Positions 20,920-31,577 of a stretch of 33,111 bases of DNA are shown here, one piece after another; position 1 is the stretch's first letter; every line of letters starts with the position of its first letter. This stretch comes from Phoronis ovalis (Eukaryota > Phoronida > Phoronidae): contig JAOXYB010022736.1 in the NCBI GenBank assembly GCA_028565635.1, positions 1 to 33,111 of the forward strand, in the 5' to 3' direction. A program made the translations under genes and the position numbers. Below the pieces are notes generated by a model, which saw only the letters and a list, made by a program, of their open reading frames with translations, had not been told where the DNA came from and did no database searches.

Positions 20920-21603
20920 ATGTCATTCAAAGCCAAGGAGGAAAAGATCTTAACAGTAGAGCCATCCAGAACTCAATTGGCGACTTTAGGATCTACAAAT
21001 GTTCAACAGAAGCTCCTTTATAAACGTCAAAATAAGCTGACGAAAGATTTTAGGAAAAATCTTAGAAAGTATGATGACGAAATAGATAATTTAAAGAAAA
21101 CTTTAAAAGATCTGAATTTGGAAGGAGAACGCACGCGATCCGAAAGTAGCGCTGATGAAAAATCTCAATTTTGTCAAAAAGGTCTCGACACAGATGATGT
21201 CAAATCTCCGAAGATCCCGCCAAAAAGATCATCAATATTCTTTAACGATTCTTTTGTGACACCCGCAGTACATCAAGCCAGAGACAAGATCAAGACCATA
21301 AGAAAACAGGAATCAGAAGATCGTCTGCTTTTAAGTAGGCAAAACAATCACAGTTCGCAACTGTCTACTCAAAGAGCAAATCTAAAACTAACCAGAAGTG
21401 CGTCACTAAGTGTTGAAGTAGAAGGAAGTTTACGCAAAACATGGCCACCACCGGTACCATTATCAGCTAATCATACTGCCGAAACATTCCCAGTGTTATC
21501 CAGGCATTTTTTTCCACAAACAAGTCGACTTACTGCAAACCTCGAATCCTTACCCGAGACAGTTAAAGGACAGAAAAAATTAAGATCAATGTCATTATAT
21601 TAA
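20920..21603 (+). CDS. Orphan gene, 227-residue basic disordered protein with short coiled coil
   Basis: I do not recognise this protein. It is a single coding exon starting MSFKAKEEKI, with context AAAATGT. Residues about 30-70 are a Lys-rich, heptad-like helix (KLLYKRQNKLTKDFRKNL, then DDEIDNLKKTLKDL), probably a short coiled coil. Residues 71-105 are Ser/Asp-rich, then comes PKIPPKRSSIFFNDSFVTP. Residues about 115-140 are again helical and charged (ARDKIKTIRKQESEDRLLL). The rest is Ser/Leu/Pro-rich and ends KKLRSMSLY. There are many potential basic-directed phosphorylation sites (RSES, RSAS, RSMS). No signal peptide or membrane segment was seen. AATAAA at 21955-21960 could end a 350-base 3'UTR. 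Whether a 5'UTR intron exists is not clear. A cytoskeletal or scaffold role would be guesswork. Confidence 0.75.
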   Translation: MSFKAKEEKILTVEPSRTQLATLGSTNVQQKLLYKRQNKLTKDFRKNLRKYDDEIDNLKKTLKDLNLEGERTRSESSADEKSQFCQKGLDTDDVKSPKIPPKRSSIFFNDSFVTPAVHQARDKIKTIRKQESEDRLLLSRQNNHSSQLSTQRANLKLTRSASLSVEVEGSLRKTWPPPVPLSANHTAETFPVLSRHFFPQTSRLTANLESLPETVKGQKKLRSMSLY

Positions 21604-22936
21604 TTATTTTTGAGATAGCGAATATAGCAATACTGGATTTTTTAAGCGAAAATGTGACGATTTTGTAGAAAAATCAACATTTCGTTGTGATTGTATCTGT
21701 AGTGGTAATTCTCTGATATAAGTAATGTATACTCGTTGTAAATGTACGAATTATTTCAATTAAGAGTAAAGCACTCAGAAAAATCAATAACAGACTAGAA
21801 ACTACTAATTTCTGTTCAAGATTTCGTGAACTTATTGAAATATGTTATAAAAATATGTAGTTCATGGTTGAGCAAAGTGCATGTTTTCTTTTTTAAAAAC
21901 AAAAGATAAAAAATTACTACGTATAATGCATTACAAATGAAACACGAGAGTTTTAATAAAACGTTTATGCTTTGTTTATATCATTCCGTAAAAACACGAA
22001 ATAACTCGTCTTGTTAGTTCCCATTTTTACCACCAGGGTTTTAGGGATTTGAGGGACATTCATATTAATAGGATATTTATTATTTCCTTTCGTAATTGGT
22101 ACTGGTGTTTTTTACAAAGTTCACAGGTAATTCGTAGTAGTTTACATTTGTGAAAAAGTACAAAATTAAAAGGAAATGATACAAGATGACCTACATACAT
22201 TGTGTAATAACGAGTATTTACCTGTAGCATGATGGCTAGACTACAAATGAAAATTATTGTTATTGGAACAAGTGCGGCTGTGTGGTAGGAAATATGTGCG
22301 TATTTTTATGCGTATGTGGTAATGAGATGTTGTAAGAGGAGCAGGTGTAATAATATGCACGTTATATGAGACAGCTATTAGAGTTCTTCAAATTACCTGT
22401 CATCCATATATTCGCATGATGTAAATTAACCATGAATCACTATGGATACGAAATATTCTCAAGAACATTTCGTTCTTAACACCATACCACGCAAATTACG
22501 TAACATATTTTTGCACTTACGTTGTACTAATATAATTCTTGAAGTCACTATCTTGTTTTCGTAATTGTCAAAACGGAATTTAAACAAAAAAGTTTTCCAT
22601 ATTTGTCTATTAACTATATTAAAATGTATTTATTCACAGAAACATGAATAAAAAGAAGTTATTAAAATATTTCTTATACTTAGAAGCTACGATTAAGAGC
22701 ACTATGAAAATATAAAGAAGTACAAGATCGAAAAGTGTAAAGCTAAACACATGCCACATCCCTGACACGTTCTTCATAATTTATTAGTGGATAATCTAAA
22801 TTTGCTTATAACCTTTACGGACACATTTCGTTTTTGTACCACAACTGCATGTACAAAGCGTAAAAAAATCATAATTTATGTGCGACTTCGATTCGAGTTC
22901 TAGTAATTTTGTATAGTCGCAGAATGACTGATAACA

Positions 22937-22949
22937 GCGCCCCTAGTGG
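22937..22949 (-). promoter_or_regulatory. CTCF-like site with a one-base deletion
   Basis: On the minus strand this reads CCACTAGGGGCGC, the typical CTCF core CCACTAGGGGGCGC less one G. It lies in the long spacer between the two plus-strand orphan genes. Confidence 0.3.
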
Positions 22950-24614
22950 TTGCTAATAACATATCCGAGTAAATTTACAAGAAGCAATAAGCTGTGGCTC
23001 AAACGAACCGTAAGCAGCTTAACTTCCTGAATTATAATCAACGTAGCAACTATTATATAATTGATAGATTCAGAAGCAAACGTTATAAGCTAGATCTTAT
23101 TCCCTGCTCTCTCCATGAAATTATACATATTATTATTGTATTCACTCTATGGTAAAAGAGACGGACGTACACAAAACATCGTGTATAATCATAAGGGAAC
23201 TATACGAAATAACTGTAGTTTCTATCATAATAGATTGAGTATATTTTGTCGATTTTGAATGAATAGCTTATAAATTGCTTAAATAAGATACAACTTTATT
23301 GTGAATATAAAAATAAAATTATAAAATAATTTACTCAAAAAACATATACTAATTTCGGAGTGAGTTACATAAAAATACAAATAAAAAAAATAATAAAACA
23401 ATACCATTGACGTTCTCTTTGAATTCAAATTGCATGTCGAAAATGAAAAAGCGTTCTGAAAATCGTGGTTTCTGCAGCTTTTGCAGGTTTAACACTTAGG
23501 ACCTTTTCCTAAAAATATAAATTGCTCATGGAACAATAGGTTTCATAGCTTCTTCACACATGAAAATGTATTAAAAGTGTTGATTATAAAAAAGGCAAGT
23601 GAATCAGAAATTCGACACACTAACCCAACAGCTTAGATAGACATGCATACGAACTGTGACTGCATTGTATCATAATTGAAAATTACGCTCTGTGTCGGGC
23701 TAGACCTTGGTGCGAAGCAAGACTATGGTGTGTGCTTTCTCAAATGTCCTTATTTTTCATCTATATTTTTTTGGATCTGCAAGACCTTCATAATATTTTA
23801 CTTCGTTTTGGTAGATCAAAGCCATTGGTTCTCTGTGGTTATATGTACGCTTTATTAGAATAGTTGGCGGAATAAAATAAAAAGATCTGTTTGAATAAGC
23901 TATGGGCTGACACAAAACCGATAGCCTATCGTGAGAGTACGGTGATGCTTACAATACTAGACTATTGAATTTCGAAAATCACGCATGTTGGAGGTGTATA
24001 GACTAGTAAACAGAGATAGCAACAATTATCTTCACTTCATTTACAGTTATTAAACAGTCTGAATTAAAATATTGATATTTAGAAGTGCACATTCAGACGG
24101 ACAAATTCACTGCATCATTTTAGAGCTATAATAACACAGATAGTCGACGGTTAAACTTTGGCGCATCATTATTGACGATATTCTGTACCGCATGTACGCT
24201 ATGGTTGAATATTGAATACTGTTTAGGTTAAAAGTTAGTAGACGTACAGCATTTGTGATGGCGTTACATTTAAACGGTATTGCATTGCCAAATGTTTGCC
24301 TTCAAATTCCATTACTCTAGGTTCCATGGCCGATTTAATTCTTCATTAAAGGTAATGTATTATTTATTATTGAGATTCGAATTGTATCGCACTTATACAA
24401 ACAGCTACTGTACTATTTACATAACTACAGTGCCATAGATTGACCAAGGGCAACGACATAGAAATTCTTATTTTTACATAAGGTGTAAAGTGATTAAAAT
24501 TGTTTTATTTATATACACATGTACTAAGTATTCTGTCTAAAGGGAGATGATAAGTTTGTTTTTATTAATTTTACAAACGCACACATCGCTTTGTAGTCAT
24601 AAGGTACTCTTAAA

Positions 24615-24615
<1 letters not shown>

Positions 24616-24645
<30 letters not shown>
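24616..24645 (+). repeat. (TA)n microsatellite
   Basis: A near-perfect TA dinucleotide run in intergenic DNA. Confidence 0.9.
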
Positions 24646-24651
<6 letters not shown>

Positions 24652-24854
24652 TATCAAATTATGAATTTCTTTAACTTTACGTACACTTAGAACTGATTAA
24701 AAGAAGTCAAAACTAATGGCAAAATGGGAAACGATATACACAACCATGAATGTAACCACGGATATAACATACTTAAGATTAATCCAATATCATCAACCGT
24801 TCAAATAATTACAAAAAAAATTGGTGTTTGCATACATGTACCTTTTCTCATAAA

Positions 24855-24867
24855 AGGTCAAAGGTAA
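24855..24867 (+). promoter_or_regulatory. DR1-type nuclear-receptor half-site pair
   Basis: AGGTCAAAGGTAA matches the HNF4/RXR direct-repeat-1 consensus AGGTCAAAGGTCA at 12 of 13 bases. It is isolated in intergenic DNA, about 3.6 kb upstream of the 148-residue gene. Function is unproven. Confidence 0.25.
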
Positions 24868-25829
24868 TCATATGATATCATTGTTCATTGTAGAACAGAC
24901 ATTCATATTCAAGTCTATTTACTTTTTAGATCGGGTAATTGATTTCTGCTTATATAGCTGCTATGACGAAAGACGGTAGATGTAGAGTTTTATCATAACA
25001 ACAATAAGGCTTCCAGAGGTCGTCATGTTATCTCTCGTGTTATATTTACAGGTGAGATGATTTCTTGTCAGAATATACTAACATAGCAAGAAAAGGTGTC
25101 GCTCACTGTCATAGCAACAAACGTTATGCATTATTGTAAAGTACATTACTTTAATTTGTTCCTTGATTGGTCATGTACTTTTCTCTTGATTTTAATGTCG
25201 AGAATGAATGATTGCACTTTTCTCAGGCATTAATTGTCCTTGATTATTTTCTATGCGTGCGTAAGATCAGTTTGTAAAATACCTATAATGGTCAATACCT
25301 ACATTATGTAAAATCATGTTAATGATTGCTAATAACTGGTTTTGCATAGTTTGCTCCTTATTAAACAAACTACAGTGAGCACTTAGTTTTTGAACTGCAT
25401 GGGTCCCGACTGGGGGATCCTGAAATCCCGGAGACGTTCCTCACATGGGTTCTCACACTTTTAGTATCTGTAGATTGTTTTTTCCCCTGGTTTTGATATG
25501 CAAAATAATGACAAGGCACGTAGATAAACCCGAATTGACACAGGATTGTGAGTTTCAGATAAACTGCTGAATTACACAATTAAACTGGGATGGGAAAATA
25601 ATTATTCCAGCATCATCCGTGTATAATATCCCCAAATAACATCGTTTGATACAGAAAAGCTGATTATGAATTATCTGTGCGTGTTTCTGAACTTTTAGAA
25701 ATATACTATCTGTATTTAACCAGTTGGTTTCCCAAGATAAAGTGTAGATGCCTGATAGCCGCTGTATAGTAAGCAGTGGAAGATTAGTGAAAAACTACAA
25801 GTGAAGGACGGACGTCACTGCAGCGTTAA

Positions 25830-28450
25830 TTGTAAGTAATTAATAATAATTGACCATCTTGTGCTACTCTATATCCAATAACTACTAAGAGTCGCTGAAT
25901 ACGTAAAAATCTAAAATCAATAGAAATGTAGGAAACGAATTAAAATTCAATAAAAAAGGTACAACTGACCTAAAAATATGTGAATACCTAGCATTGTACT
26001 CTTCAAGATTTCTGACAAAAAATGCATTGATATTTTAATTGATTAAATGTCTTCTATTTCATAATTTTACCACTTTATTTCCTCATTTAATAACTAAAGA
26101 CGTTTCATATTCACATGGTAATCTTTCTGAGAAACAGATTGTAGTGTTGAAGCCGGGAGGTATTATCTGAACTTGAATTCCGCAGTTCTTAGTTATAGAA
26201 GTTGATAAATGTACCTGCACTAATAAAACTTCACGTGGAATAAGCTGATTAACGAATAGTAGTGTCTGGGTTGCAAAATAATTAATTTAAAAGGAACCAA
26301 CCTTCTAGTTTCATGAGAATGTAGTCATGTTGCATAATTTCTGCAAATGTGTTAATAGTGTTGCAGTCGGGAAGTATACACGTAATAACCTGAAAACATT
26401 GATCAATTAAATCATGTAATTGTAATTAATCCTCTTAACTATATTATTTAAGATTTGATTTTTACAACAGTGACACTGCATATTTTTAAAAATTATGATC
26501 TCTAATTGAAATTTAACAAGGTTAAAACGTAAACATCCTTTAAAATGAAATACTATGAGTGAATCAGCGCGTTCATGCGGACAGCAGCAACAAAAAAAAG
26601 AAACAACAGTACATAATCCTCAGACAAAACTGGCAAGTCAATATACTACAGTTTTTAAAATAAATTTTCATGAAACATTAATAAACCATAAACCTTCTAA
26701 AAGGGTTTTAATATTATACTTTAGTGGTCCTTAGTGATACACAACTTGTAAAAGATATAAAACTATCTGTTTAGTTAATTAAGTGGGATAACATGTTATA
26801 GACTCTTGTTCAAATTTGCAGCACTGTGATTATAAAGGTTGCGCATTGACCGTCCTAAACGATTTATCGGGGCATACCTCCGTTACCTAACTTGAACAAA
26901 GATATCAGTACTCGCGAGCTAATAAAATGAAATTAAATATACTGTTCTATAATTAATTAAAATATTATGCTTTGGAATTCACACACATTATTTACAGTGT
27001 TGTGTGTGTTTTAGTAATGTTCAGCTGTTATTTTTGTATTAGATATTTGTTAAACGAATTCCACGCTAAAAGTCAAGTGGTACAAAACAAGTAAGTTTGA
27101 AACTCCATATATTAAAATTTATTTTGGTTACATGTAAGCACGGATTTGAACCAATAATATTTTGAAATATGTTTGTCCTAGCATTTGTTTTATTTCCCTG
27201 TTGTGCCAGTGCGTTTAGTACGTTGTCATAGCGATCATCAGGACACAACATTAATGCATCAGTTCAATAATCCTGGGGAATGCTATAACAGTTGTAGTAC
27301 AAAAAGGAACCCTTTACACCTTGCAAGAGGCAATTAATACTATTAACCGTGTCATTTTTTTAACTACAACTTTTATTGTGAGTTAAGCAGGTGTCAAGTA
27401 GTGCTATTTGAGAATTTCATCTAACACTTCAAAATGCATTTCACTCAATTTAGACAGAACTTAAAAAAACAAAACAAATATCAATGTTTTTATTATCGAA
27501 ACCCAAACACCTCTTCAATTTAATATTTCCATTTGTATGTTGACATTTTTAGCATTAAACAAACAAGAAAACTTATTAATTATTTAATGCTCAAATCGTT
27601 TATACAGTGCTCATTCTTTTTTAACTCAGTAGATCAAACGTGAAAATGTATTGATTAACGACAACAGGCTGACGCTGTTGATTTATATTTATTCAAACAG
27701 CAGTATACACACTTTCTACTATATTTACAACTGGTTCTCACAGACAGCCTCAACTTTAAAGGTATGTTAGAATATAAAATGCAGATTTGGCACACCTGCC
27801 TTCATCTCAAACACTTTATTTTTTAAAGAAAGTAGATACATTTTTAGATATCCTTACGCGGTAACAGAGGTTACGTTTGTTCTGAGTAGTAGTTAAATTC
27901 TGTGGGTATTTTCAATGAGACAATATAGGATGCTGACAAATTATGTTGTTTAATTTTCTAAAATAATAATGTAAGATTATATTGTGTTAATACGCTAATC
28001 TGTAATCAGACAAAATAAACACCAAGTAAAGGAAAGTTTCTGGCCATCAGACTCGGTGAGGTCATATTTCAAATAATTCGTAGATAAAATTTAAAATTGA
28101 CATTTAAACATACAATTTATGGCGTGATAGGAGTATACTTTTTTGACATTAAAATGTCATATTTACTCCTGATAAAAATGGTACGAACTATGCATCATTC
28201 TGTTGAGTTTTGATCACTTGTGTAGGTAACTACTGTAAATTTGTTGTACATCATGCTAAACTTTGCGCATAACTAACACAGAAAGTTCTTCATTTTTTTC
28301 ATTATTCATATATTCATCGCTATACCTGTAAAAGAAATAATACCTAGTTGCTAGCTTGTCGTGCTAGCTCAACTAATAAATATTGCTAGAATTATGACAA
28401 TCTACTGAATATTGAGAATATAAGCAATTTATGTATTTTAATTTTTTTAG
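25830..28450. other. Long AT-rich region, right half; probable 5'UTR intron of the 148-residue gene
   Basis: It ends at the acceptor ATTTTTTTAG (AG at 28449-28450), so its right part at least is likely intron. No coding exon was seen. On the minus strand at 27242-27180 CCTGATGATCGC is followed by GGCACAACAGGGAAATAAAA, again resembling a retroelement tail. Confidence 0.4.
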
Positions 28451-28455
28451 GGGAA

Positions 28456-28902
28456 ATGGCATCAAAGAGCCAATACTATTTATCACCTGATAAGTTGATG
28501 AAGAAATTACCAAAAAGTCCGATAGACGGCGCGAGGTGTTCTACACCAATGACGTCATATCAAGATCTTACAGTTAAATGGACAGGTGCTACTAATACTA
28601 CCAGAAATAAATCCACCAGGAACTTATATGTTTACGCAAAAAACTTTAAATTAAACCTTTTAACGGATGAAACAGAAAAGACGAAAAGAAAAACAACAGC
28701 AACAAAAATATCACAAGGTGATGTCAAGGACAGACCTGGTGACAGATATTTACCAAATATGCTGACAAGAAGACGGACTAGACAAACAGTAGACTCATCG
28801 AAGGACAGGTCTCAAAATACGAAATCTGACGCTGCTGCTTACAGGACATTAAGAACAGAACAACCAGAAAAAGAAAGAAAAAAAGTGTCGTTTGCAATAT
28901 AG
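28456..28902 (+). CDS. Orphan gene, 148-residue very basic protein
   Basis: I do not recognise this protein. A poly-T acceptor ends at 28450 and the start codon follows five bases into the exon, with G at -3 and +4 (GGGAAATGG). This implies a non-coding upstream exon. The whole coding region is in this exon. The protein is rich in Lys, Arg, Thr and Ser, with no hydrophobic segment and one cysteine (in GARCSTP). It opens MASKSQYYLSPDKLMKKLPK, has a middle LYVYAKNFKLNLLTDE and a Lys/Thr-rich run (EKTKRKTTATKI), then LPNMLTRRRTRQT, and ends KERKKVSFAI. The terminal KVSFAI is reminiscent of short PP1-docking motifs (K/R-V-x-F): KVSF fits that pattern. AATAAA at 29053-29058 gives a 3'UTR of about 150 bases. 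DNA-binding or a PP1-regulator role is possible but unproven. Confidence 0.75.
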   Translation: MASKSQYYLSPDKLMKKLPKSPIDGARCSTPMTSYQDLTVKWTGATNTTRNKSTRNLYVYAKNFKLNLLTDETEKTKRKTTATKISQGDVKDRPGDRYLPNMLTRRRTRQTVDSSKDRSQNTKSDAAAYRTLRTEQPEKERKKVSFAI

Positions 28903-31346
28903 TTAGTAAGCATGACTCTGATAGATGGAGCCACTACAGATACTGTACATCGCATATGTGAAGTATAAAACATGCAGCAGTCCTTCTTGTAAGAAGTCAG
29001 ATTAACCGTAATGACGACGATTTTTTTTTATCGTGCTCACTTAAATCTATTTAATAAATTTTATTTCCTAGACAACATCATTAAAGTCACATTTCATTGC
29101 ATTTCAATATTAATTCATTTATAAACTGAGCTTGTTATGTTTCTGTATCTATAGTAGGCGCACCAAATTATATGACGGGGTACAAAAAGGCCAAATACTG
29201 CATTGCGATCTATAGTCGTGAGAAAGATATCCATTGTACCTGTCGGTGAACTGATTCAATACCCACCACCAGGTGGACATGTATCGGTGTCTGAGTGCAT
29301 CATAAACTTTCTAACTGGTGTCCTTGTTTACCAAAATCTCTTATTTCTTAAATTTGTGAATTAAATCGAATGGATTCTATGAAACTATGGAACACGATAT
29401 TGGAATCGTTGATGTAGTTTTTAACTAATTAATAAAATTGTTACGCTAATTAAAAAATGCTTGCAATATTTCTTAATTATTACGGGTTGCTACATGAACC
29501 TTTGCACTCAGACTGCAATGTTATTTCAATTAGAAAACATGAAAAGTTCAAAAGAAGAGAAACTATTTCGCAAACACCTGTTAAGTTATATCATGCTATT
29601 AATTGTGCCAGACTTCCCATTTTTTATGCAGTAAGTTTTTTTGCTAACTTATTTTTACTTTACTTCGTGGTGATTTTCCGCACGATCTATTTTTAAATAT
29701 CGTTATTCTAAAACAATGAAGCAAAGACGTAACGTGTGAAATTTCTCCGTTTTTAAAATGCGTAATTTGATTTTCGTGGAAGATAATATACATTCATGCA
29801 ATGTGGTATCGTCTCACAAAGGCAGAAAACATGGCACAAACAAGCTCAGAATGTATTATACCTTTGAAACCTAAAAGTATTAAAAATTAAATACGTATGC
29901 CCTCAACACTGATTAGCTCTTATCATGTTACGTGCAGGAACTTACAGCTTCAACTTTGAACAAAGTCGGAACGGCAACAAGCCAGATAAGGAAAAGAAAT
30001 GTCATATTCCCCAAAATAGAAGACAAAAACATTTTTGTTTAGAATGTGTTTTATACAACAATGCGAGAAAGAGTGTATTCAATAACATAAAAACAATTCT
30101 ACTTATATAAAAATGATATTTAATTATAAAAGTGATCTCATATGACGATGGTAATAGCATTAGAAGGCTAAATTCGTAAATATCATTTGAAAGAATATAT
30201 CATATATCAGATTATTAATTACTTTTTATATACATTAAGTAATTAAGCAATAATGTTCTTCTAATGTTTCCCTTTAGTTTAGTGTATAACTACATGTATG
30301 TAATGCTTGGGTGTTGCAAAATGAATCAGATTACTTGAGCCTATAAGGAATTGATACGCGACATTTGCTCACCATTTTACTGCCATGCTATCCCATCGCC
30401 TACATCTTATCAGGTTAACTTTAAAACCGCAGCTATGCAAAGACATTATTATTATTACGTTTAATTAATGAAAAAGTATGCTCTCAGTTGCCAAAGTTCA
30501 TTTCCATTAACACAGAAGCGCATTTCGGAAAGGAAAATTCACAATTATTGGGTGTTTAAAGTCTCCAAAGATGTGGGACATTAAAATTTGGTCCCCAAGT
30601 TATAAAGCTAATTTTGGTTTTTCATATAAAGTGGGAACCTGGATACCGCTCAGTTGTTATTAGATCGCCTGCAATATTCTCAATGGAACCTAGTGCGGCA
30701 ACGAAATCTGGCATACATCTCGACGAGTTCTTTATTAATTATTGTACCTCTGTCTCTACAGTTTTTTAAGAATCGGAAAAGATGATATTCCGGTTAAAAT
30801 AATGTATAATAAAGTAATACAAGTTTTCATTGCAATGGAAATATGTAAACAAAAAAAATTCTAAATTTTATACAAAAACAAAAATATTGTTTTACGTTTG
30901 CAAACCGCGAGAATACATTAATGTTACAGCTAGAGCAATGACCCCCAAAAAATACCCAACCTGCAATCCGTCTCATCTACATCTGAGTACGAAGAATATA
31001 TATCGAGTGTTTCCGATCTAGGTGGTTTAAACCAAACGTTAAAAAAGGTTAAAGCAGCATTTCCATAAAGATGAGTTTGCACTTTAATCATATGAATATG
31101 ATGTCACAAATCAAGAGACAAGATGACAACAAATTCGCGTATCCGATTTAATCGAACTTAAAAATTTATGAAGTGGCATGTGGAAGTGGAGTGAGATTGT
31201 TTTCTGTTAATAATAAATATGTAAAGCGTCTTGTAAAACAAGTACCCAAGTTAATTAACCACGTGACTAACTGTACGAACGGCCTTTACGTCACGCAAAT
31301 CAATGGAACTATTATCCAAATTCGCGCGGAACCCGCGGTATGCAGC
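28903..31346. other. Spacer between the 148-residue gene and the secreted-protein gene
   Basis: The left part is 3'UTR, with AATAAA at 29053-29058. A weak CTCF-like site is at 29266-29279. Frames of 60-80 codons here (for example at 29457-29696, 29925-30110 and 30830-31021) have no splice context or recognisable residues and are treated as chance. Confidence 0.5.
29266..29279 (+). promoter_or_regulatory. CTCF-like site, weak
   Basis: CCACCAGGTGGACA keeps CCASYAGRKGG but not the following GC. It is about 200 bases past the poly(A) signal of the 148-residue gene. Confidence 0.2.
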
Positions 31347-31385
31347 TATATAAATATAGACAACTGTTATTAATTTTCATTCAAG
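31347..31385 (+). promoter_or_regulatory. TATA box and initiator of the secreted-protein gene
   Basis: TATATAAATA starts at 31347. An initiator-like TTCATTC has its A at 31379, 32 bases downstream, which is the usual spacing. The predicted 5'UTR to the ATG at 31503 is about 124 bases. The signal-peptide exon that follows supports a real start. This is motif-based inference. Confidence 0.6.
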
Positions 31386-31502
31386 CTGCACCGTTTGGGT
31401 TATCAGAAAACATTTTCACAGAAGTAGAGACTTTGAAAGTCATTTAGAAACATTAGAAGAACCATAAAGTTAATAACGAAAAAAAACGTAACCTGATAAA
31501 AG

Positions 31503-31577
31503 ATGCAACAAAGTCTGGTTTTATTTGTGAGTGTCACAATGTTCGTGTACACGCAGGCATATCCTTTTCCAGTTCAG
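31503..31577 (+). CDS. First coding exon of a secreted protein (signal peptide), partial
   Basis: ATG at 31503 opens 25 codons, a typical signal peptide: MQQSLVLFVSVTMFVYTQA, with a likely cleavage site after TQA, then YPFPVQ. The frame ends in phase 0 at a consensus donor CAG|GTAAGT (31578). A TATA/initiator pair lies upstream at the right distance. A short hydrophobic leader in its own first exon is common for secreted peptides such as neuropeptide precursors, antimicrobial peptides or extracellular-matrix proteins. Which of these it is cannot be told from 25 residues. Later exons are probably beyond 33111. An acceptor TATAGTTGCAG ending at about 32636 gives only 32 further open codons of unremarkable sequence. 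Confidence 0.65.

Larger units (their letters stand above)
21604..25829. other. Long AT-rich intergenic region, left half
   Basis: It starts with the 3'UTR of the 227-residue gene. No coding exon was recognised, and short frames lack splice or composition support. It contains a CTCF-like site (22937-22949), an AT microsatellite (24616-24645), a DR1-like motif (24855-24867) and two isolated good donor sequences, ACAG|GTGAGA at about 25052 and AATT|GTAAGT at about 25830. The donors could end non-coding first exons of the downstream 148-residue gene. Confidence 0.45.

Noticed and set aside
25778-25800. TGGAAGATTAGTGAAAAAC, which resembles the start of the conserved microRNA miR-7
   Set aside because: The seed has a mismatch (ATTAG instead of ACTAG), the 3' half differs, and no complementary arm follows to form a precursor hairpin.
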